This document shows positions 13,554 through 19,779 of a stretch of DNA of 30,065 nt, piece after piece. The position numbers were made by a program, and so were the translations under genes. Source of the DNA: a virus; the IMG/VR virus record IMGVR_UViG_3300021379_000754, positions 1 to 30,065 of that record. The stretch is one strand, 5' to 3'. Position 1 is the stretch's first letter. Each line of letters opens with the position of its first letter. The notes beneath the pieces were generated by a model, which was given only the letters and a program-made list of their open reading frames with translations, was not told the DNA's origin and did not search any database.

Positions 13554-15650
13554 ATGATTAATACTAACAAAGTCAAATTATTCGAAGAGTTTGCTGCTGG
13601 TGAAATTTCTAATCCTGAACAAAACGTAACACCAGTAGGTAATGTAGACACAGCATCTACTATTGCAGTAGATAAAACATCTATGTCTGGAGAGCAGGTT
13701 AGAGCAGAAATCATTAAGGATGTAGATGCTATTCTAACCAATCTAGAAACATTATCAAAGCGAATTACAGAGAGCGTCGACAAAGATTTTTTTTTTGAAG
13801 GACCAGTAAACGAGTCCCTTGGCGGAATTATTGATTTCGTAAAGAAACAGGCCAACTGGGCAAAGGGGATGGCACTGATTAATGGAGACTGGAAGAAACT
13901 TAAGGAAGAAGGCAACGCTGATATTATTGCAGCAAAAGAACACGACGCTATTAAAAAGATCGATGCACAGATCGATAAGATGAAGCGCGCTAGGGACGAG
14001 GCTAAGGGTCCTAAAGCAGACGCCATCAAGCAGAAGGCAATCGCGACAATTGCAAAATTAAAAGACAATAAGGCAGACATTGACTCTAAATTTGAAGAGG
14101 CAAAAGAGGCTGCACGTCAAGCTCTAGAAGAAGTTGAAGAGAAGATAAAGAAGTATGAGGATAATATGCCTGGAGGCACTGAAGGAGAGCTTTATACTAA
14201 TACTAAGAGAAAGATCGGTAATGGTATTAAAATGGATGGTCTTAAAGAAAAGGCCCGCGTTGCTAAAGAGAAGGGTAAAGCCGACGCTGCAAAAGAGGCT
14301 GCCGATGAGTTAAAGAAAATTGGTGCTAGATCTAAAGAGACTGAGGAAGCTTTAAAAGAACTTTCAGCAGATGTCGATCCAAAACTAGAAGAGCAGATTA
14401 AGAAAATTCAAAAAGAGATTGACAGAGAGAAAGATGAAGATCTTGCTAAACTTCAAGCTGAGATAAAATCACAGAAAGACAAATTATCTAAGGGAGAGCT
14501 AGAAGGCGAAGAAAAAGTTAAAGCCGAAGCGCAGCTAGAAAAACTAAAAGATCAAGAAGATAAAACTCTAGAAGGTATTTACTATCTAGAAGATTATCTA
14601 GAAGAGTTAAAAGCTCAAAGAGCTGCACTGAAAGGTGAAGACTATGATAAAGCAGAGTCTAAAGTAGGTAGCACTGAAGACGGTGGAAATAAAGAGAAAG
14701 AAGGTCTAGGTTTAATGGATGAACCTAAGAAAGCCGGTAGAAAACCTGATAGTGAAACTGTACAGAAGGCAAAAGCTGCAGTAAAACAGGCCAAAGCAGA
14801 GCTTAAGAACGACCAAGAAGAATTAGCTGAAATACCTCAAGAAATTAAAGACACTGAGGAAGATCTTAAAAAAGCAAAAGACGCCGCGGCAACTGCTAAC
14901 CCACCCAACGCAGAAGAGCTTAAGAAAATGGATGATAAGATTGAAAAAGCAGAAAAAAATCTGAAAGAGCTAAAGAAAAATAAAGATGCTGATCCTAAAA
15001 AGGTTAAATTTGCTGAGCAAAACCTTTTGGCAAATAAAATGCAAAAAGAAAAAGCTTTAGGTGAAACTAAAAAAGCTGATGAGTTACAAAAAGAAATAGA
15101 TAAAATTGGTAAGGAATTAGGTCAGATGGCAGCTGCTGCAACGAATAAATCAGCAGAAGATACGATAGCAGATATAAAAAAGTCCAATGCAGATAATTTG
15201 AAAAAGCAAACAAAGAAGATGAAGGATCTAATTTCAAATCCTAAAAAGAAGGAGAAAGAAGAAGTCGAAGAGGCTAAATCTTCTGACCAAGAAGCTGCAG
15301 CAAAAGTTGCAAAAGATGATATTAAAGAGCTGGAAAAGGAAATTAAAGCACTTAAAGGTAGAGAGAAGGAATTAAAAGACGATGAAATTCCACAAGATCA
15401 AACTAATCTAAAAGATGCAGAAGCAGAATTAAAAGCAGCTCAGTCAAAAGATAAAAAAGACAGATCTGAAATGGGAGGCACTGTCGATGACATCAAGAAA
15501 AGACAAAAAGACAAGTTGAAGTCTACAAAAGAATCTAAAGAATTAACATGGGAGTCTTTAAAAGAAGACCTAGGGTTAAATCAGAAAGTTGAGAAAGTAC
15601 ATGAGTCCTTCTCAATCGCTGATAAAATGAGATTAATTCTAAAGAGATAA
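13554..15650 (+). CDS. Large coiled-coil protein, probable internal head protein
   Basis: This 698-residue protein is dominated by Lys, Glu, Ala and Asp in long heptad-like helices from about residue 125 to 650, with no cysteine. The N-terminus, VKLFEEFAAGE, matches the pattern of the T4 capsid-targeting sequence (YQEFIAEA) and resembles the N-terminus of the 9048 core protein. With its place right after the capsid gene and its late-type box, this suggests a protein carried into the prohead, either core/scaffold or packaged internal protein. A run of ten T (13787-13796) encodes Phe-Phe-Phe and is slippage-prone, but the frame continues intact. Function is inferred; a cytoplasmic assembly factor is the alternative. 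Confidence 0.82.
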   Translation: MINTNKVKLFEEFAAGEISNPEQNVTPVGNVDTASTIAVDKTSMSGEQVRAEIIKDVDAILTNLETLSKRITESVDKDFFFEGPVNESLGGIIDFVKKQANWAKGMALINGDWKKLKEEGNADIIAAKEHDAIKKIDAQIDKMKRARDEAKGPKADAIKQKAIATIAKLKDNKADIDSKFEEAKEAARQALEEVEEKIKKYEDNMPGGTEGELYTNTKRKIGNGIKMDGLKEKARVAKEKGKADAAKEAADELKKIGARSKETEEALKELSADVDPKLEEQIKKIQKEIDREKDEDLAKLQAEIKSQKDKLSKGELEGEEKVKAEAQLEKLKDQEDKTLEGIYYLEDYLEELKAQRAALKGEDYDKAESKVGSTEDGGNKEKEGLGLMDEPKKAGRKPDSETVQKAKAAVKQAKAELKNDQEELAEIPQEIKDTEEDLKKAKDAAATANPPNAEELKKMDDKIEKAEKNLKELKKNKDADPKKVKFAEQNLLANKMQKEKALGETKKADELQKEIDKIGKELGQMAAAATNKSAEDTIADIKKSNADNLKKQTKKMKDLISNPKKKEKEEVEEAKSSDQEAAAKVAKDDIKELEKEIKALKGREKELKDDEIPQDQTNLKDAEAELKAAQSKDKKDRSEMGGTVDDIKKRQKDKLKSTKESKELTWESLKEDLGLNQKVEKVHESFSIADKMRLILKR

Positions 15651-16133
15651 ATTAGACTTAGCGTTCTTTTTAGCAAGTAATAGAAACTCCTCTCGTTGTT
15701 CGAGCAGGAGTTTTTTACATTTTTTACGAAAGTCAATTGAGGATTTAAGTATACGACTATCCACCATCGGCGCATCTAAGACATCATGATATTCTGGATG
15801 TACAAAATTTTGTAAATCAAAATTCATAAACTTAGCCCTAATAGGTTTAAGCGAGATGGCACAATACCAATCAATAGTATTATACGAACGTTCTAGTCCC
15901 TTTTCAGTTAGGGCCCTATCATTCGCCATATCCCAATAAATCTTGGTATTAATCCTAGAGTTTGGTCTCTGCATTCTGACAATACACTCCATAAACTGGT
16001 CATCATCCTGCCATTTAGCCAAGTTTCTGTGAGTGATTAGAAACTTTCTTAAGAATCTTGGTAAATGCTTTAGAATAATACCGTATCGGTTTGCTGGCCA
16101 AGGGCCACCTGTCTTCTCAATTCGTATACTCAT
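15639..16133 (-). CDS. Unrecognised protein, only minus-strand gene in the window
   Basis: I do not recognise this 164-residue basic protein. Visible features are an N-terminal TGGPWPANRYG, a helical LPRFLRKFLITHRNLAKW segment, IDWYCAI in the middle, and a C-terminal Lys/Leu/Glu-rich helix. There is no membrane segment. It is convergent with the 13554 gene, the two overlapping by 12 bases at their ends, and divergent from gp44. A box GATAAATATA lies just before its ATG on the minus strand. The frame is open over the whole length with a plausible start and promoter, so I accept it as real. The strong plus-strand terminator at 15684-15716 lies inside its coding sequence. Confidence 0.78.
   Translation of the reverse strand: MSIRIEKTGGPWPANRYGIILKHLPRFLRKFLITHRNLAKWQDDDQFMECIVRMQRPNSRINTKIYWDMANDRALTEKGLERSYNTIDWYCAISLKPIRAKFMNFDLQNFVHPEYHDVLDAPMVDSRILKSSIDFRKKCKKLLLEQREEFLLLAKKNAKSNLSL
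15684..15716 (+). terminator. Terminator for the 13554 gene, inside an opposing coding region
   Basis: AAACTCCT (15684-15691) pairs with AGGAGTTT (15706-15713); an inner CTCG/CGAG stem extends it around loop TTGTT, with one bulged C. Six T follow the stem on the plus strand. It begins 33 bases after the stop of the 13554 gene. Confidence 0.88.
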
Positions 16134-16135
16134 AT

Positions 16136-16147
16136 AGTATATTTATC
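16136..16147 (-). promoter_or_regulatory. Minus-strand late-type box
   Basis: Read on the minus strand this is GATAAATATACT, containing ATAAATA as in the T4 late consensus TATAAATA. It ends 2 bases before the minus-strand ATG, another near-leaderless arrangement. Confidence 0.42.
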
Positions 16148-16197
16148 TATGAAACATTTTAGCCATCTGATACTATAATAACTAAACTCAAAGTTGT

Positions 16198-17154
16198 ATG
16201 CAATCAATAAATCAACTCTTTACCGAGAAGTATCGGCCAAAAAATTTAGATGAACTTATTCTGCCAGATGCAGTTATGAATAAGTTCAAAGACGGACTAG
16301 TCCAGAATATGCTGTTTGCGGGCTCACCAGGAACAGGTAAGACCTCTACTGCAAAAGCCGTTGTCAACCAGTTTGGATTGCCTTATTTGTACATCAACGC
16401 GTCCACAGACACATCTGTAGACGTGATTAGAACTAGAATTACAGATTTCTGTTCTACAGTCTCAATTATGGACGAGCCTGGTATGTTCAAGGTAGTTATC
16501 CTAGATGAGGTTGACGGTGTATCAGACCAGTTCTTTAAGGCACTTCGTGCTACCATGGAGCAATTCGCTTCTAATTCCAGGTTCATAGCAACTTGTAATT
16601 ATATTAATAAATTACCAGATCCAATCCTCTCAAGGTTTGAAGTCATTAACTTTGACTTTGATAAAGAAGAGGAGACCGAGCTTACAAAGAAGTATATTCG
16701 TAGAGTATATGATATTTGTAAGCAGGAAGAAATGACAATTGAGAAAGATGCTCTCGTAGAATTTGTTAGGCGTAACTTCCCTGATCTAAGATCGACGCTT
16801 AACAAGCTACAAGGGTTTAAAACTCAAGGGACAAATAACATCACAGTTGGTGACGTAAAGAGATTTAACTCAGTCTATAAAGACGTATTCGAGTTGGTCT
16901 TTAATGAGTCAGATCCAGCTAAAAACTATCAGCTCTTAGTTAGTAATTATTCCAATAGAGTCGATGATATTCTACAATCGTTAGGCGAAGAGTTTGTCGA
17001 ATATATACAACAAGAACAATTGCAATCGGTTAAGCATATCCCACAGATCATTATTTCTGTAGCTAAACACCAACAGCAGAGAGTTCATGTAATAGATCCC
17101 GTAATCACAATGTTAAGTTGTGTTTATGAGATACAAGGTATAATTAAAGGCTAA
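16198..17154 (+). CDS. 44: Sliding-clamp loader ATPase, gp44-like
   Basis: This AAA+ subunit loads the phage sliding clamp onto primed DNA for replication and, with gp55, for late transcription. The 318 residues match T4 gp44 (319). Features in order: EKYRPKNLDEL at residues 10-20, Walker A GSPGTGKTS at 42-50, Walker B VVILDEVD at 99-106, sensor-1 TCN at 132-134, and the arginine-finger motif LSRF at 144-147, where T4 has SRC. The C-terminal collar domain is helical. It starts the replication island and is divergent from the minus-strand gene. I see no late-type box before it, in line with early or middle expression. Confidence 0.95.
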   Translation: MQSINQLFTEKYRPKNLDELILPDAVMNKFKDGLVQNMLFAGSPGTGKTSTAKAVVNQFGLPYLYINASTDTSVDVIRTRITDFCSTVSIMDEPGMFKVVILDEVDGVSDQFFKALRATMEQFASNSRFIATCNYINKLPDPILSRFEVINFDFDKEEETELTKKYIRRVYDICKQEEMTIEKDALVEFVRRNFPDLRSTLNKLQGFKTQGTNNITVGDVKRFNSVYKDVFELVFNESDPAKNYQLLVSNYSNRVDDILQSLGEEFVEYIQQEQLQSVKHIPQIIISVAKHQQQRVHVIDPVITMLSCVYEIQGIIKG

Positions 17155-17193
17155 AAAAGTGTTAAATAATTTTTCTATGTCAGATATTTTTAT

Positions 17194-17201
17194 TATATTT
17201 G
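17194..17201 (+). promoter_or_regulatory. Host-type (Bacteroidota) promoter -7 element candidate
   Basis: TATATTTG fits the Bacteroidota -7 consensus TAnnTTTG and lies 26 bases before the RNase H start, in a 73-base gap. The -33 region is only T-rich, without a clear TTG. It could be read by the host primary sigma factor. Confidence 0.45.
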
Positions 17202-17227
17202 TATAGGAAGCATAAGAAATCAAAGAT

Positions 17228-18496
17228 ATGAAAGTGGGAAAACATACACTATTAATCGACGGCAATTACTTTGTCTTTAGTAGATTATTCGTCTTACCTA
17301 AACCTAAACAGGGTAAACTACTAGAAGATGATAAACAACGCGCACAGTTTATGCGTAAGTTGGCCATTGACTTTGCATCAGAGATGCGAAAGTTAAAAAT
17401 GTTTGTAGACGACGTAGTCTTAGCAGTAGACTCTAAATCATGGAGAAAGGATCTATTCCCTGCGTCAGACTATAAAGGTACAAGAAAACAAAATCAAACC
17501 GTAGACTGGCCATCAGTATATGCAGTCTATGAAGAATTCCAAAAAGTTGTAGCAAGTAAAGGTGTTACTGTACACCAGATCCAAGGTGCAGAAGCAGACG
17601 ACGTTATCTTCGGTTGGTCTACGATGCTAAACGCTAGAGGTAAATCATGTATTGTCTGGTCAGGTGACAGAGACCTAATTCAGTTAGTCAACTACTCAGA
17701 TACAAATGATTCACATACACTTTGGTACTACAACACTAAGAAAACTCTTTATGCATATAAAGGTTTCGAAAAGGATATGAACACATCTGCAACTGCAGAA
17801 ATATCTAATGACGACATGTTATTCAACATGGGCGGCTCAGCTATGTCTAGAGACACATATCAAAATGACATCCTAGACTGGGTAAAAGCTAACAAGATTA
17901 AAACAGAGGAGATCGACTGTGATGAGTTTATCTTTAAGAAAATACTTGTCGGTGATAAATCAGATAATATTCAGTCAGTTGTGACATGGCAGAAAGAGAT
18001 GAAGAATGGTAAGCTTAGAAACTATTCTATCACAGATAAAACTGCAGAGACTATCTGGAAGCAATACATTAAAGAGTATAATAACTTTACAATTGACTTC
18101 TTGTTCTCATCAGAGGCAAAAGATATTCTATCAGATATTATCTACAGAGTTGTAGGTCAAACCAATACAACACTGATTAAAACTAATCTGACTACCAACA
18201 TAGCTCTTATGTTATTGCACAATAAGACTATTCCAGATCCAATTCAAAAAGCTATCTATGAAGCAATTGAGCGAGACTGGGAAGGTGCAATCGAATCAAA
18301 AGAATCTATCATGGAGATGGATAAAATCTTGGAAGGTACTGACTGGTTAGAAGGAGCTAAGAAAGCTAACTTTGCACCAGACCCATTCGCAGGTATGGAT
18401 ATTCCAAAGGAAGAGCCCAAATCTCCTATGAAACTTGTAGGTAAGAAGACTAAAAAAGCCCCAGTAAAAAAAGATCCAACTAAAAAGTTATTCTAA
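17228..18496 (+). CDS. rnh: RNase H / 5'-3' exonuclease (FEN family), T4 rnh-like
   Basis: This enzyme removes RNA primers and flaps during lagging-strand synthesis. Metal-binding motifs of the FEN/5'-exonuclease family are present: LLIDGNY with Asp11, VVLAVDSKSWRK, GAEADDVI (Glu122, Asp124, Asp125), SGDRDL (Asp147, Asp149) and GDKSDN (Asp243, Asp246). The YKGTRK segment between them matches the family arch. T4 rnh has 305 residues; this has 422, the surplus lying mainly after the GDKSDN motif and in a Lys/Pro-rich C-terminal tail ending DPTKKLF. It is next to gp44, and its stop overlaps the ATG of the small ORF as TAATG. Confidence 0.9.
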   Translation: MKVGKHTLLIDGNYFVFSRLFVLPKPKQGKLLEDDKQRAQFMRKLAIDFASEMRKLKMFVDDVVLAVDSKSWRKDLFPASDYKGTRKQNQTVDWPSVYAVYEEFQKVVASKGVTVHQIQGAEADDVIFGWSTMLNARGKSCIVWSGDRDLIQLVNYSDTNDSHTLWYYNTKKTLYAYKGFEKDMNTSATAEISNDDMLFNMGGSAMSRDTYQNDILDWVKANKIKTEEIDCDEFIFKKILVGDKSDNIQSVVTWQKEMKNGKLRNYSITDKTAETIWKQYIKEYNNFTIDFLFSSEAKDILSDIIYRVVGQTNTTLIKTNLTTNIALMLLHNKTIPDPIQKAIYEAIERDWEGAIESKESIMEMDKILEGTDWLEGAKKANFAPDPFAGMDIPKEEPKSPMKLVGKKTKKAPVKKDPTKKLF

Positions 18497-18654
18497 TGAC
18501 ACTAGACGACCATTTACAGATTGAGGAGATTCTAGCAGAAGCAAATGCGTTTGGTCTTAAGTCGGAAGTAATCCATACTGCTGCCAAATTAGCTGCAGCA
18601 GGTTATTCATCCCTAGATGCACATGCATTAGCTTTTAGCGAGTGGTGTAAGTAA
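18496..18654 (+). CDS. Small ORF of 52 residues, coupled to RNase H
   Basis: Translation from the ATG that shares its A with the rnh stop (TAATG) gives a 52-residue helical protein: an N-terminal QIEEILAEANAFGLKSEVI, then AAKLAAAGYSSLDAHALAF, ending SEWCK. The YSS-DAHALAF-EW ending resembles short conserved proteins found near replication genes of marine T4-like phages, a recollection I cannot check here. The TAATG coupling, a stop shortly before the next gene and intact coding composition support it. Function unknown; a small helical accessory or adaptor protein is one possibility. Confidence 0.66.
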   Translation: MTLDDHLQIEEILAEANAFGLKSEVIHTAAKLAAAGYSSLDAHALAFSEWCK

Positions 18655-18683
18655 ACTTTACCACTTATTAACATATAATAAAC

Positions 18684-19115
18684 ATGTTAGACGAAACGAA
18701 ATTATTCGACTTTGTGAAAATAATGTTCACAAAGCCAGCTATCTATAAAAACTTAAAACAACACTCTAAGAAGAGGCATCATTTTATGATTAATAGATTT
18801 ATGTCTATTAAATATCCTAGTAATGCAAACCTCTTCAACATCAACGGTATTAACGGCGCTAATGTTGTTGAAAGTTGGTCTATGGTTGCTTCTAGGTTTA
18901 AATCAGTGCCTGGTTGGTTTTATACAAAAACAAAAAAAGCAAAGAAAAATGTGGCTGATAAATATAATCCCAGTGAAAGGGCTTTGCAAATTTATATGGA
19001 TAAAAACCAGATCGGCGCAAGAGAGATTGTAGAATTAAAGCAATTTGCAAAAGAGTCTTTCTATACTGATTTAAAAAAAATAGAAGAACAGATCGACGTT
19101 TATGCAAAAAATTGA
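18684..19115 (+). CDS. 62: Probable clamp-loader small subunit, gp62-like
   Basis: This 143-residue basic protein has a pattern I associate with gp62 of non-enteric T4-like phages: HHFMINRFMSIKYP near the start, a central FKSVPGWFYTK followed by Lys-rich KTKKAKK, then YNPSERALQIYMDKNQI and a final helix. gp62 partners gp44 in the clamp loader, and gp44 lies in the same island with RNase H between them. Similarity to T4 gp62 itself (187 residues) is not obvious, and the protein is shorter, so the call rests on a recalled family pattern plus context. It overlaps the next gene by 14 bases. Confidence 0.55.
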   Translation: MLDETKLFDFVKIMFTKPAIYKNLKQHSKKRHHFMINRFMSIKYPSNANLFNINGINGANVVESWSMVASRFKSVPGWFYTKTKKAKKNVADKYNPSERALQIYMDKNQIGAREIVELKQFAKESFYTDLKKIEEQIDVYAKN

Positions 19116-19749
19116 CGATTTTTTTACAGAGGTCATAGATATTACTCTATACAAGTATAACTCCATAGATCTTAAACTCTGGGGTATATTAAGTAGAGAC
19201 TCTGAGGCAAAAAACGCTAACGATGAAAGTATTGTCGTTAGTAAAGATAGAATGCGCCAATATTTAGAACTAGGTTTTAGAAAAGACGTTAATAGATTTC
19301 ACGCTGTTAGTAATATTAATATACACAAAGAGGCTACATCAGTCTATTTTATCTGGCAGATTTTTGATACTATGCCAAATTTAAAGTATATTAAGGTTAA
19401 TCTGAATAAAAATTCAAGCTATAATAGAGTCGTAAATGTAGATCAGGTTAAAACAATCAAATACGATATTAAAACTTTAAGAGGAAGTGTGCGTATGTTT
19501 GATATGTTTAATCCACATGAGTTAGCCATGGCTAATGCTATTTTAGTTAAAGCTGGACTCTTAAAACAAAAACAAAAATTTAGTGTTTTTAAGTTAAAAT
19601 CTTTCTTAGAATCTTTAGACTTATTTCAATCTGAGAATAATACAGTAGAAGTTTTAGGTGTAACTAATGCATTTATTCATACATTGGAGCACCATGAGTC
19701 AGATAATCCTGAAATGCTCTTAATCACCGACTGGGACTCAGATATATAA
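19102..19749 (+). CDS. Unrecognised protein at the end of the replication island
   Basis: This 215-residue protein has no motif I can name. It is mixed alpha/beta, with DFFTEVIDITLYKY at the N-terminus, a VYFIWQIFDTMPNLKYIKVNL stretch in the middle and an acidic C-terminus ending TDWDSDI. It starts inside the gp62-like gene (14-base overlap), so it is probably translated with it. The final codons GAT ATA TAA form part of the late-type box for the next gene. A replication-related role is suggested only by position. Confidence 0.8.
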   Translation: MQKIDDFFTEVIDITLYKYNSIDLKLWGILSRDSEAKNANDESIVVSKDRMRQYLELGFRKDVNRFHAVSNINIHKEATSVYFIWQIFDTMPNLKYIKVNLNKNSSYNRVVNVDQVKTIKYDIKTLRGSVRMFDMFNPHELAMANAILVKAGLLKQKQKFSVFKLKSFLESLDLFQSENNTVEVLGVTNAFIHTLEHHESDNPEMLLITDWDSDI

Positions 19750-19751
19750 TA
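19741..19751 (+). promoter_or_regulatory. Candidate late promoter box overlapping a stop codon
   Basis: GATATATAATA contains the last codons and stop (GAT ATA TAA) of the preceding gene; TATATAA ends 30 bases before the ATG at 19780. This is the same device as at 4626-4636. Confidence 0.7.
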
Positions 19752-19779
19752 AAAATAGTAGAGTTCATACTCTTTTAAT

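Noticed and set aside
13511-14080. Minus-strand frame of 189 codons opposite the 13554 gene
   Set aside because: It covers the palindrome and late box, is opposite a Lys/Glu-rich coiled coil (which gives Leu/Ser/Phe antisense), and has no start signal.
18823-19032. Plus-strand frame of 69 codons inside the gp62-like gene
   Set aside because: Out-of-frame shadow with no start signal; the gp62-like frame covers the entire stretch with family-like sequence.
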